Shown one piece after another: positions 25,669-33,505 of a stretch of DNA of 64,000 bases. Both the position numbers and the translations under genes were made by a program. The notes below the pieces were generated by a model that worked only from the letters and a program-made list of their open reading frames with translations, made no database searches and was not told where the DNA came from. How positions within the stretch are numbered: position 1 is the first letter of the stretch; each line of letters begins with the position of its first letter. Source of the stretch: Pseudonocardia petroleophila (lineage in GTDB: Bacteria > Actinomycetota > Actinomycetes > Mycobacteriales > Pseudonocardiaceae); the NCBI RefSeq assembly GCF_014235185.1, contig NZ_CP060131.1, positions 1,619,501 through 1,683,500 of the forward strand. The letters are read 5' to 3'.

Positions 25669-26562
25669 CTAGACCGCGGACCCGGCCCGACGGTCGGCGA
25701 CGGGCTCGGTCGGTGCCCGGTCGTCGGCCCGGCGCCGTTCGAGGAAGACCGTGTCGCGCCAGACGCCGTGATGCCGGCCGATGCGTTCGCGGAGGCCGAG
25801 GGTGCGGAAACCGGCGGACCGGTGCAGGGCCAGGCCGGCCCGGTTCTCGGGGAAGACGCTGGTCTGCAGCGTCCAGAGCCCGGCACCGTCGGCCGCGTCG
25901 ACCTGACGGTGCAGGAGCGCCCTGCCGACGCCGCGGCCGCGGACGCCCTCACCCACGTAGACCGAGGTCTCGGCGACGCCGGCGTACACGGGGCGGGGGG
26001 AGACGGCCCGTGCCGCGGCGAATCCGACGACCCGGCCGTCGATCTCGGCGACCCACCGGTGGGCGGGCAGCCAGGCGTCGTCGAGCGCGTCGCGTGCGGG
26101 GACCGCGGTCTCGAATGTCGCGTGGCCGGTGGCGATCCCCTCGGCGTAGATCCGACGGACGTCGGCCCAGTCACCGGGTCCGAGGGCGCGCACGACGACG
26201 TCGGCCGGGAGGTCCCCGGGGCAGCAGGGACGGGGGGCGAGCATCCCCATGACGGCGTCGGCGGCGTGCGGCAGGCCGGTGCAGCAGGCCGGGTTCACCG
26301 AGACCAGGGTCGCGGTGCGGTCCTTGCGCAGGTGCACGAAGCCGACGTCGGCGAGCCTGCGCACGTGGTGCGAGCACGTGGACTGGCTGATGCCGAGCTG
26401 CTCGGTCAGCTCCCCCACCGTGACCGCCCGCCCGGCGACGGCCACGGCGTGCAGCAGCCGGACCCGCATGGGCTCGGCCAGGCACGCGAACCACTCCGCG
26501 TAGGTGCTCGCGTCGGCCGGTGCCAGCTGCTCGACCGGTGGGGCTGCCGGGGACGTCGTCAT
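25669..26562 (-). CDS. ArsR-type regulator fused to a GNAT acetyltransferase (ArsN-like)
   Basis: A 297-residue fusion. Residues ~15-100 form an ArsR/SmtB winged helix (CLAEPMRVRLLHAVAVAGRAVTVGELTEQLGISQSTCSHHVRRLADVGFV). A cysteine-rich linker follows (PACCTGLPHAAD and PRPCCPGDL), a likely metalloid site. From ~130 a GNAT domain begins (VVRALGPGDWADVRRIYAEGIATGHATFET, VYVGEGVRGRGVGRALLHRQV, NRAGLALHRSAGF), of the phosphinothricin/arsinothricin acetyltransferase type known as ArsN in ars operons. It is divergent from the flavoprotein gene. Binding of As(III) or an organoarsenical to the regulator half is inferred. The ATG at 26562 is close to a GATACT -10, so it may be leaderless. Confidence 0.88.
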   Translation of the reverse strand: MTTSPAAPPVEQLAPADASTYAEWFACLAEPMRVRLLHAVAVAGRAVTVGELTEQLGISQSTCSHHVRRLADVGFVHLRKDRTATLVSVNPACCTGLPHAADAVMGMLAPRPCCPGDLPADVVVRALGPGDWADVRRIYAEGIATGHATFETAVPARDALDDAWLPAHRWVAEIDGRVVGFAAARAVSPRPVYAGVAETSVYVGEGVRGRGVGRALLHRQVDAADGAGLWTLQTSVFPENRAGLALHRSAGFRTLGLRERIGRHHGVWRDTVFLERRRADDRAPTEPVADRRAGSAV

Positions 26563-26570
26563 CCCCCGAG

Positions 26571-26614
26571 TATCGACGGCGATCGATGGTTGCGTCAATC
26601 GATGCACGTCGATA
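26571..26614. promoter_or_regulatory. Symmetric ars operator with mirrored promoters
   Basis: Nested dyads: outer arms TATCGACG (26571-26578) and CGTCGATA (26607-26614), inner ATCGAT (26582-26587) and ATCGAT (26598-26603). The outer arms run into GATACT -10 elements on both strands, one for the ArsR fusion and one for the flavoprotein gene. A protein bound to the centre would cover both -35 regions. Confidence 0.65.
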
Positions 26615-26659
26615 CTGTCCCTGCCTGGATCGACCGTCATCGATGAAGGAGTGGTGGAC

Positions 26660-27988
26660 GTGGACGAGCTTCCGGTGGTCGTGGTGGGCGCGGGTCCGGC
26701 CGGTCTCGCCGCCGCGGCGCAGGCGGTGGCCCGGGGCCTGCCGGTGGTCGTGCTCGAGGCGGGGCCCTCGGCCGGGACCGGGGTCCGGGAGTGGCACCAC
26801 GTGCGGCTGTTCTCCCGGTGGGGCGAGGTGGTGGCGCCGGCGGCGGAGGAGCTGCTGGCCCCCACCGGGTGGCGGATCCCCGACGCCGGGTCGTGTCCGA
26901 CCGGCGCGGAGTGGGCGGAGTCGTACCTGCAGCCGCTGGCCGACGTGCTCGGTGACCGGGTCCGCTACGGCGCCCGGGTGGTCGGGGTCTCGCGCCACGG
27001 CTGGGACCGGTCGGTCGACCGGGCCCGCGACACCGAGCCCCTCAGCGTCCGCGTCGTCACCGCCGACGGCGAGGAGCGCATCCTCGCGCGGGCCGTGATC
27101 GACGCGTCCGGGACGTGGTCGGCGCCGAACCCGCTCGGCGGCGACGGCCTGCCGGCCCTGGGCGAGACGGCGGCGGCGGACCGCATCACCCACCGGGTGC
27201 CGGACCTGACCGATCCCGCGGTGCGCCGGCGGTACGCGGGCCGGCGGATCGCGCTCGCGGGCAGCGGCCACTCGGCGCTGACCGCGCTCGTCGCGTTCGC
27301 CGAGCTGGCCGAGCAGCACCCGGACACGCACGTCCAGTGGCTGCTGCGCCGCGGCGCGGTCGGCACCACCTTCGGCGGCGGTGACGCCGACCAGCTGCCC
27401 GCGCGCGGCGCGCTCGGGATGCGCGCGGCGCAGGCCGTCCGGGCCGGGCGGATCACGACGGTCACCGGGTTCCGCACCGCGCGCGTCGACCGCACCGACG
27501 ACGGCCGGGTCGTGCTGTCGTCGTTCGGGGACCGCCGCCTCGGTCCCGTCGACGAGGTCGTCGCCCTGACCGGGTTCCGCCCGGACCTGAGCTGGCTCTC
27601 CGAGGTGCGGCTGGACCTGGACCCGACCCTGCAGGCCCCGCGCGAGCTCGCCCCGCTGATCGATCCGAACGTGCACTCCTGCGGCACGGTCCACCCCCAC
27701 GGTGCCCGCGAGCTCGCCCAGCCCGAGCCGGGGCTGTTCCTGGTCGGCATGAAGAGCTACGGCCGCGCCCCGACCTTCCTCGCCCTCACCGGCTACGAGC
27801 AGACCCGCTCGGTGGTGGCCGCGATCGCCGGCGACCGGGACGCGGCCGACCGGGTCGAGCTCGTCCTGCCCGAGACCGGGGTCTGCGGAGGGGCCGGGCT
27901 CGTCGACGCACCCGGCGACGACGCCGGCGGGTGCTGCGGACCGGCCGAGCCGCTCGTCGTCGGTACCCGGCCGAGCGCGGCGGGATGA
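26660..27988 (+). CDS. FAD/NAD(P)-binding flavoprotein of the ars locus (ArsO-like)
   Basis: Flavin-dependent oxidoreductase of 442 residues from the GTG at 26660, chosen because AAGGAG lies 8 bases upstream; GTG codons at 26651 and 26654 are too close to it. The N-terminal FAD dinucleotide fold is VVVVGAGPAGLAAAAQAVARGLPVVVLEAG, with a second Rossmann motif IALAGSGHSALTAL and VVALTGFRPDLSWL. The C-terminus has paired cysteines (GVCGGAG, GGCCGPAE) that could bind arsenic. Similar flavoproteins called ArsO occur in ars operons, with a reaction that is not established. It is followed 16 bp later by an MFS gene. Confidence 0.82.
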   Translation: MDELPVVVVGAGPAGLAAAAQAVARGLPVVVLEAGPSAGTGVREWHHVRLFSRWGEVVAPAAEELLAPTGWRIPDAGSCPTGAEWAESYLQPLADVLGDRVRYGARVVGVSRHGWDRSVDRARDTEPLSVRVVTADGEERILARAVIDASGTWSAPNPLGGDGLPALGETAAADRITHRVPDLTDPAVRRRYAGRRIALAGSGHSALTALVAFAELAEQHPDTHVQWLLRRGAVGTTFGGGDADQLPARGALGMRAAQAVRAGRITTVTGFRTARVDRTDDGRVVLSSFGDRRLGPVDEVVALTGFRPDLSWLSEVRLDLDPTLQAPRELAPLIDPNVHSCGTVHPHGARELAQPEPGLFLVGMKSYGRAPTFLALTGYEQTRSVVAAIAGDRDAADRVELVLPETGVCGGAGLVDAPGDDAGGCCGPAEPLVVGTRPSAAG

Positions 27989-28004
27989 TGCAGGATCGTC
28001 GTCG

Positions 28005-29216
28005 ATGAACACGAACGCGGCGGGCCAGGGCGTGCTGTCCGACGCCGGGCTCCGTCGCGTGCTGGGGGTCCTGTGCGTCACCGAGATCGTCAGCTGGGGG
28101 GTGCTGTACTACGCGTTCCCGGTGCTGGCGCCCGGCATCGCCGCCGACACCGGATGGTCGATCAGCACCGTCACCGGGGCGTTCTCCGTCGGGCTGGTCG
28201 TCTCCGCGGTCGTCGGCATCCCCGCGGGGCGGTGGCTGGACCGGTGGGGCCCACGACCGGTCATGACCGCCGGGTCGGTCCTGGCGGTGCCCGCCGTGGT
28301 CGGCATCGCGACCGCTGAGGACGTCCGGTGGTTCTTCGCGTCCTGGGTGGTGGCCGGGGTCGCGATGGCCGGGGTGCTCTACCAACCGGCGTTCGCGGCG
28401 CTGACGCGCTGGTGGGGACCGCGGCGGGTGCGGGCGCTGACCGCCCTGACCCTGGTCGCCGGCCTGTCCAGCACGATCTTCGCCCCGATCACCGCGCTGC
28501 TGGTCGAGGGCTCGGACTGGCGCCGGACCTACCTGGTCCTGGCCGTCGTCCTCGGCGCCGTCACGATCCCCGCCCACCTGTTCGGGCTGCGCGGTCGCTG
28601 GCCCGAGCCCCCGGCTGCGGAGGAGCACCACGGCGATCCCGGCGCGATCGCCCGCAGCCGCCCGTTCGTGCTCCTGGTCGTCGCGATCGGCCTCGGCTCG
28701 TTCACCTGCTTCGCCGTCGTGGTCAACCAGGTCCCGCTGCTCCTCGAACGCGGGCTGTCCACCACCACCGCAGCCTGGGCGCTGGGCCTGGGTGGCGCGG
28801 GCCAGGTCCTCGGCCGCCTCGGCTACGGGCTGCTCGACCGGGCGACCGGCGTGCGCACCCGGGGCGTCGCCGTCCTCGCCGCGACCGCCGCGACCACGGC
28901 CCTGCTCGGCGTCCTGCCCGGGCCGGCCGTCGCGCTGATCGCGGTGGCGATGCTCGCCGGCGCCGCCCGCGGTGTCTTCACCCTGCTCCAGGCCACCGCG
29001 ATCAGCGACCGCTGGGGATCGACCCACTACGGCCGCCTCGGCGGGATCCTCACCGCGCCCGCCATGGTCGCGACCGCGATCTCCCCCTGGGCCGGGGCCG
29101 TCCTGGCCACCGCACTGGGCGGCTACCCGGCGGTGTTCGCCCTGCTCGCCGCCATCGCCGCGGTGGCCGCGGTCCTCGCGGCGAGCAGCGTCCCGCGGCC
29201 GCCGAACGCCACCTGA
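28005..29216 (+). CDS. MFS transporter of the arsenic locus
   Basis: Twelve-helix major facilitator protein of 403 residues: the loop 2-3 motif GRWLDRWGPRPVM is clear, and hydrophobic helices span the length with a central loop at ~195-215 (RGRWPEPPAAEEHHGDPG). It follows the flavoprotein closely and is under the same ars operator. It probably exports an arsenic species or an arsenical product modified by the neighbours. It is not accompanied by a GAPDH gene, so the ArsJ/GAPDH arsenate pathway is not supported. Substrate unknown. Confidence 0.86.
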   Translation: MNTNAAGQGVLSDAGLRRVLGVLCVTEIVSWGVLYYAFPVLAPGIAADTGWSISTVTGAFSVGLVVSAVVGIPAGRWLDRWGPRPVMTAGSVLAVPAVVGIATAEDVRWFFASWVVAGVAMAGVLYQPAFAALTRWWGPRRVRALTALTLVAGLSSTIFAPITALLVEGSDWRRTYLVLAVVLGAVTIPAHLFGLRGRWPEPPAAEEHHGDPGAIARSRPFVLLVVAIGLGSFTCFAVVVNQVPLLLERGLSTTTAAWALGLGGAGQVLGRLGYGLLDRATGVRTRGVAVLAATAATTALLGVLPGPAVALIAVAMLAGAARGVFTLLQATAISDRWGSTHYGRLGGILTAPAMVATAISPWAGAVLATALGGYPAVFALLAAIAAVAAVLAASSVPRPPNAT

Positions 29217-29220
29217 CCCG

Positions 29221-29637
29221 CTACGCGCCGGGGTCCGGGACGAGTTCGCGCAGCAGTCGCCGCACACGGGCGTCGATGTCGTCGCGGACCAGGCGCATCC
29301 GCTCGACGCCGTCGATGCCCCGCTCGGAGGGCTCGTCGGTGTCCCAGTTGCGCAGGTCGGTGCCGGGCGGGACGTCGAGCTGCGCCTCGCGGCCCAGCGT
29401 CACCACGACGTCGACGCCGGCGAGCAGCGCCGGGTCGACGGGCTTCGGGACCTCGCCGGACATGTCGGCGCCGACCTCGGCGAGCACCTGCGCCGAGAGC
29501 GCGTTGATCGACGACCCGGGCCGCGTCCCGGCGGAGTGCGCGACGACCCGCCCGCCCGCGGCGCGGCGCATCAGCCCGGCCGCCATCTGGGACTTGCCGC
29601 CGTTGCGGACGCAGACGAACAGCACCGACGGGATCAT
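29221..29637 (-). CDS. Arsenate-mycothiol transferase-like protein (LMW phosphatase fold)
   Basis: Low-molecular-weight phosphatase-fold protein of 138 residues. The P-loop is [15 protein letters not shown], in which Lys replaces the Arg of the classical CX5R loop. The same CxNGGKSQ loop is found in the mycothiol-dependent ArsC1/ArsC2 of Corynebacterium, so arsenate-mycothiol conjugation is the best guess. No other cysteines are present for a thioredoxin-type relay. It overlaps the upstream arsC start by 4 bp and ends the operon. Confidence 0.82.
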   Translation of the reverse strand: MIPSVLFVCVRNGGKSQMAAGLMRRAAGGRVVAHSAGTRPGSSINALSAQVLAEVGADMSGEVPKPVDPALLAGVDVVVTLGREAQLDVPPGTDLRNWDTDEPSERGIDGVERMRLVRDDIDARVRRLLRELVPDPGA

Positions 29638-30035
29638 CGGGCCGTCAGCTCGGCCAGGAGCGCGCGCACCCGGGCGTCGATGTCGTCGCGGATCGGGCGG
29701 ATCTCCGCTGCCGCCCTGCCCGCGGGGTCGGCGAGCTCCCAGTCGAGGTAGCGCTTACCGGGGAACACCGGGCAGGCGTCACCGCAGCCCATGGTGATCA
29801 CGACGTCTGCGGCCTCGACGGCCTCGGTCGAGAGCTTCTTCGGGATCTCCCGGGACAGGTCCAGGCCGATCTCGGCCATGACCTCGCGGACCGCGGGGTT
29901 GACGCTGTCGGCGGGCGCGGAACCCGCGGAGGTGACCCGCACCGAGCCGCCGGCGTGGTGGGCCAGCAGCGCGGCGGCCATCTGCGAGCGGCCGGCGTTG
30001 TGGACGCAGACGAACAGGACCTCGGGGACGGTCAT
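29634..30035 (-). CDS. arsC: Arsenate reductase ArsC, thioredoxin-coupled type
   Basis: Reduces arsenate to arsenite. It has 133 residues with a classical P-loop [15 protein letters not shown] and a later cysteine in [12 protein letters not shown] that would form the disulfide relay; the Asp of the general-acid loop is in [10 protein letters not shown]. The ATG at 30035 is chosen for its GAGGAA site; an upstream in-frame ATG at 30062 overlaps the preceding stop. It is the fourth gene of the arsR-acr3-arsC-arsC-arsC operon. Confidence 0.9.
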   Translation of the reverse strand: MTVPEVLFVCVHNAGRSQMAAALLAHHAGGSVRVTSAGSAPADSVNPAVREVMAEIGLDLSREIPKKLSTEAVEAADVVITMGCGDACPVFPGKRYLDWELADPAGRAAAEIRPIRDDIDARVRALLAELTAR

Positions 30036-30058
30036 CGGTTCCTCCGTCGGTGTCGTCG

Positions 30059-30712
30059 TCATCGCGGGGCGGGGACGAGCTCGGCGAGCAGCGCCCGGAC
30101 CCGGCGCTCGATCTCGTCGCGGATGGGACGGACGTCGTCGACGGTCAGACCCGCGGGGTCGTCGAGGTCCCACTCCTCGTAGCGGCGGCCGGGGAACACC
30201 GGGCAGGCGTCACCGCACCCCATGGTGATCACCGCATCCGCGGCTCGGACGATCTCGTCGGTCCACGGCTTGGGGTACTCGCCGGAGATGTCGATACCGC
30301 GCTCGGCCATCGCCGCGACCGCGGCCGGGTTGACCGCCGTCCCGGGTTCCGACCCGCCGGACCAGGCGATCGCGTCGTCGCCCGCGAGGTGGGTGAAGAA
30401 CCCCAGTGCCATCTGGGAGCGGCCGGCGTTGTGGGTGCACAGGAACAGCACCACCGGCCGGCCGTCGTCGCTGCGGCCCTCGACCCTGGCCAGCGCGCGC
30501 AGGCGCTGGCGCGCGAACTTCTCCGCCAGCAGCGGCAGGAAGTTCAGTACGACCGCGCGCCCGGCGAACTCCTCGTAGGAGGAGTGCAGGAACCGCTCGA
30601 TGGTCTCCGTGCCGAAGGTGCCGTCGAACTGGCGGGCGAGGTTGCCCGCGGCGGTCCTGAGGGCGAGCTGCTGGTCGATGGACAGGGTGTCGCGGTGCCA
30701 CGTGCTGGTCAC
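30059..30712 (-). CDS. arsC: Arsenate reductase with N-terminal three-helix bundle domain
   Basis: Two-domain protein of 217 residues. Residues ~1-80 are helical (TAAGNLARQFDGTFGTETIERFLHSSYEEFAGRAVVLNFLPLLAEKFARQRLRAL), the three-helix bundle found fused to ArsC in actinobacteria. Residues ~85-215 are ArsC with P-loop [27 protein letters not shown] and PIRDEIERRV. It reduces arsenate, probably coupled to thioredoxin or mycothiol. It lies between acr3 and the second arsC on the same strand and is closely related to the protein at 29634-30035. Confidence 0.9.
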   Translation of the reverse strand: MTSTWHRDTLSIDQQLALRTAAGNLARQFDGTFGTETIERFLHSSYEEFAGRAVVLNFLPLLAEKFARQRLRALARVEGRSDDGRPVVLFLCTHNAGRSQMALGFFTHLAGDDAIAWSGGSEPGTAVNPAAVAAMAERGIDISGEYPKPWTDEIVRAADAVITMGCGDACPVFPGRRYEEWDLDDPAGLTVDDVRPIRDEIERRVRALLAELVPAPR

Positions 30713-30757
30713 GACGGCCTTCTTCCTCGGGTCGATCGGTGGACGGGCGGCAAGGGC

Positions 30758-31819
30758 TCAGGTGGTGGTGCGCCAGCGGCGGCGCAGCGCCAGCGACACG
30801 TAGACCAGGCCGACGAGCACGGGCACCTCGATCAGCGGCCCGACGACCCCGGCCAGCGCCTGACCCGAGGTGACGCCGAACGTGGCGATGGCGACGGCGA
30901 TGGCCAGCTCGAAGTTGTTGCCCGCCGCGGTGAACGCCAGCGTCGTGGTCCTCTCGTAGGACAGGCCGATCGCCTTCCCCACCGCGTAGGACCCCGCCCA
31001 CATCACGGCGAAGTACACCAGCAGCGGTAGCGCGATCCGGGCGACGTCGAACGGGCGGGAGAGGATCGCGTCGCCCTGCAGCGCGAACAGCACGACGATG
31101 GTGAACAGCAGGCCGTAGAGGGCGAAGGGGCCGATCACCGGCAGGAACCTGGTCTCGTACCACTCCCGGCCCCTGGCCCGCTCCCCCAGCCGGCGCGACA
31201 GGTAGCCCGCCACGAGCGGGACGCCCAGGAAGATCAGCACCGACACCGCGATCTGCCACGGGGACACGTCCAGGTCGGCCTGCGGCAGACCCAGCCAGCC
31301 GGGCAGGACCGTCAGGTAGAACCAGCCCAGCACGGCGAACGCGAACACCTGGAACACCGAGTTCAGGGCGACCAGCACGGCCGCGGCCTCACGGTCCCCG
31401 CACGCGAGGTCGTTCCAGATGATGACCATCGCGATGCACCGGGCTAGACCGACGATGATCAGCCCGGTGCGGTACTCGGGGAGGTCGGGCAGCATCAGCC
31501 AGGCGAGCGCGAACATCAGCGCCGGGCCGAGCACCCAGTTCAGGACGAGCGACGCACCGAGCAGCCTGCGGTCGCCGGTGACGGTGTCGAGGCGGTCGTA
31601 GCGGACCTTCGCCAGCACCGGGTACATCATCACGAGCAGCCCGATCGCGATCGGCAGGGAGACGCCGTCGATCGCGACCGCCCCGAGCGCGGCCCCGAGG
31701 CCCGGGACCAGCCGCCCCGCCACGAGTCCGACGACCATCGCGGCGACGATCCAGACCGGGAGGAAGCGGTCGAGGGTGGAGAGCCGGGCGACGACGGGCG
31801 CCTGCGGGGCCGCGGTCAT
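30758..31819 (-). CDS. acr3: Arsenite efflux permease Acr3
   Basis: Ten-helix arsenite exporter of the cytoplasmic membrane, 353 residues. Family motifs: ARCIAMVIIWNDLACGD with the conserved Cys, LNSVFQVFAF and TAAGNNFELAIAVAIATFG. The ATG at 31819 overlaps the arsR stop by 4 bp (ATGA). It exports the arsenite formed by the three downstream ArsC-type proteins. The family call is firm. Confidence 0.96.
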   Translation of the reverse strand: MTAAPQAPVVARLSTLDRFLPVWIVAAMVVGLVAGRLVPGLGAALGAVAIDGVSLPIAIGLLVMMYPVLAKVRYDRLDTVTGDRRLLGASLVLNWVLGPALMFALAWLMLPDLPEYRTGLIIVGLARCIAMVIIWNDLACGDREAAAVLVALNSVFQVFAFAVLGWFYLTVLPGWLGLPQADLDVSPWQIAVSVLIFLGVPLVAGYLSRRLGERARGREWYETRFLPVIGPFALYGLLFTIVVLFALQGDAILSRPFDVARIALPLLVYFAVMWAGSYAVGKAIGLSYERTTTLAFTAAGNNFELAIAVAIATFGVTSGQALAGVVGPLIEVPVLVGLVYVSLALRRRWRTTT

Positions 31820-32166
31820 GCGGTCACCTCGACACCGGACGGGACGAGGACGTCGGACAGGAGCCGGATGCGGTCCGGCACGACCCGGTAGTAGATCCAG
31901 GTCCCGCGCCGCTCGCCCACGATCAACCCCGCCTCGCGCAGCACCTTGAGGTGGTGGCTGATGGTCGGGCCGGTCAGGTCGAAGGAGCCGGTCAGGTCGC
32001 ACACGCACGCCTCGCCACCCTCGTGCGCGGCGATCAGCGACAGCAGCCGCAGCCGCACCGGATCGCCCAGCGCCTTGAACGCCGACGCCAGCTCGACCGC
32101 CTCGTCCCCGGTCAGCGGGGCCCGGGTGCGCACCGACGAACAGAGCCCGCGTTCTTGATTCAACAC
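31816..32166 (-). CDS. arsR: ArsR arsenite-responsive repressor
   Basis: Winged-helix repressor of 116 residues. The arsenite-binding Cys54-x-Cys56 is in GEACVCDLTG at the start of the recognition region (LTGPTISHHLKVLREAGLIVGERRG), and Cys9 near the N-terminus may be a third ligand. The GTG at 32166 is taken as start. It is the first gene of the arsR-acr3-arsC operon. A small dyad TCGTC-N6-GACGA (32167-32182) directly upstream is a plausible operator. Confidence 0.92.
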   Translation of the reverse strand: MLNQERGLCSSVRTRAPLTGDEAVELASAFKALGDPVRLRLLSLIAAHEGGEACVCDLTGSFDLTGPTISHHLKVLREAGLIVGERRGTWIYYRVVPDRIRLLSDVLVPSGVEVTA

Positions 32167-32525
32167 TCGTCTATCTTGACGATCGTCGAGCCAACCGGGC
32201 AAGTGAACAGACCATGAACATCGACGCGCGTCGAAACAGGCCGACTCCCCGGGCACCGCCACTGACCGTGGCTCTCGCGTGACGAACGTGCGGTGTCGGG
32301 CCGCCACGCGACGCAACGGGGCGCCGACTCGGAACGCCCCGGAGCCGCGTTCGTGCGGTCACGCCGAGACGGACCAGCGGAGCGTTGCGGACGCGGTCGA
32401 CCACGTGCCCGACGTGGCGCATACTCCATGGTCGCCAGGTGGCGTGCGTCACAGGTGTAACCCGGGGGCCGGCCGCGACCTCCACCAGACGACACACCCG
32501 ACACCCCGCACCCGAGGAGCCCCCG
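32167..32525. other. Intergenic region between arsR and the D-rich gene
   Basis: About 360 bp without a convincing gene. It holds the presumed arsR promoter/operator (dyad at 32167-32182) at the left and, at 32454-32466, a ggtgtaacccggg motif about 60 bp before the start of the D-rich gene. The same motif occurs upstream of the paralogue at 20390-20824 and in its deleted copy. Confidence 0.55.
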
Positions 32526-32939
32526 ATGTCCGACATCTACTACACCAGCGACGGCAGCATCGTCGAGCTCACCGACGCCGACGGCGACGGCTACCAGGAG
32601 ACCACCCTCGTCGACCAGAACGCCGACGGCGTGGTCGACGTGGAACTCGTCGACCGGGACGGCGACGGCTACGACGACTACGCCGGCTTCGACAACACCC
32701 CGGAGGACCACCGCTTCCAGGCCGACGTCATCGCCTACGACACCGCCGAGGAGGGCGGCCGTGACCACCGCACCGACGTCGTCTACGACGACCGGGACTT
32801 CGACGGGACCTTCACCGGCCCGGACGACACCGCCTCGCACAACTACACCGGGCCCGTGGCCAACGCCAACCCCTACGCGAGCCCCTACGGCGACGACGAC
32901 GTGCAGGCGACCGTCAACGAGGTCTACGACCAGCGATGA
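32526..32939 (+). CDS. Acidic hypothetical protein with D-x-D-G repeats (paralogue)
   Basis: Acidic protein of 137 residues without signal peptide or membrane segment. Loop-like units in series: DADGDGYQET, DQNADGVVDV, DRDGDGYDDY, FDNTPEDHRF and DDRDFDGTF, then NANPYASPYG. It has the same order of elements as the protein at 20390-20824. Such loops suggest calcium or other divalent-metal binding; no function is known. GAGGAG precedes the ATG. Confidence 0.72.
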   Translation: MSDIYYTSDGSIVELTDADGDGYQETTLVDQNADGVVDVELVDRDGDGYDDYAGFDNTPEDHRFQADVIAYDTAEEGGRDHRTDVVYDDRDFDGTFTGPDDTASHNYTGPVANANPYASPYGDDDVQATVNEVYDQR

Positions 32940-32975
32940 GGCTGACCACCTGACGAACCGGGGTTCGCCTGGGCG

Positions 32976-33007
32976 CTGGTGGAGACGAGGGAATCGTCCT
33001 ATGTGGA
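32976..33007 (+). repeat. Left copy of tRNA-Ala-derived attachment-like repeat
   Basis: Bases 32976-32996 match 44076-44097 (ctggtggagacgagg then gaatcg) with a single-base gap, and 32995-33007 (cgtcctatgtgga) match 44239-44251 exactly. The left copy therefore looks like the right-hand segment with about 140 bp deleted. Together the two copies bracket the metal island. Confidence 0.7.
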
Positions 33008-33142
33008 CGATTACGTCGTGCACCCCGGAGACGAGCATCCACGCCGCTAGGTAACGAACGCGATCGTCGGGGAGGCAGAGGTGTAGAGGAGCCCGGCGAC
33101 AACGCTGGCCGCGACGTCATGGATCGCTTTATAGTTCAGCTC

Positions 33143-33505
33143 GTGCTGACCAGTGAGACCCGTGAAGCCGCCCTCGCCCGCGTCGGCAAGGCTCTCGCCG
33201 ACCCCACCCGCTGCCGCATCCTGGTCGCACTCCTCGACGGCGCCGAGTTCCCCGGGCAACTCGCCGCACAACTCGCGCTGACCCGTCCGAACGTGTCCAA
33301 CCACCTGGCCTGCCTGCGCGGCTGCGGACTGGTCACCGCCTCTTACTACGGCCGACAGGTCCGCTACGCGATCGCCGACCCCCACCTCGCCCGCGCGATC
33401 ACCGAACTGATGGCCGTCGTCCTGGCCGTCGACACGGACCCCGCCTGTCTCGACGAGGACGACTTCAGCCCGACCGCATCACGCACCCCCGGGAACACGG
33501 CATGA
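33143..33505 (+). CDS. cmtR: CmtR-type Cd(II)/Pb(II)-sensing ArsR/SmtB repressor
   Basis: Metal-responsive repressor of 120 residues. The CmtR motif VSNHLACLRGCGL is present. When the GTG at 33143 is used as start, the ligands fall at Cys57, Cys61 and Cys102 (DTDPACLDE), the same numbers as in M. tuberculosis CmtR. That start lies 7 bases after the -10 TATAGT (33130-33135), so the transcript is probably leaderless; an upstream in-frame ATG at 33119 precedes the promoter. A dyad TCAGC-N4-GCTGA at 33136-33149 overlaps the start and could be the operator. It overlaps the transporter gene by 4 bp. Confidence 0.9.
   Translation: MLTSETREAALARVGKALADPTRCRILVALLDGAEFPGQLAAQLALTRPNVSNHLACLRGCGLVTASYYGRQVRYAIADPHLARAITELMAVVLAVDTDPACLDEDDFSPTASRTPGNTA

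Noticed and set aside
28005..29216. ArsJ organoarsenical exporter
   Set aside because: ArsJ normally pairs with a GAPDH gene, which is absent; a general MFS call is safer.
33119..33142. ATG at 33119 as the cmtR start
   Set aside because: The -10 TATAGT lies downstream of it, and the GTG at 33143 reproduces the Cys57/61/102 numbering of characterised CmtR.
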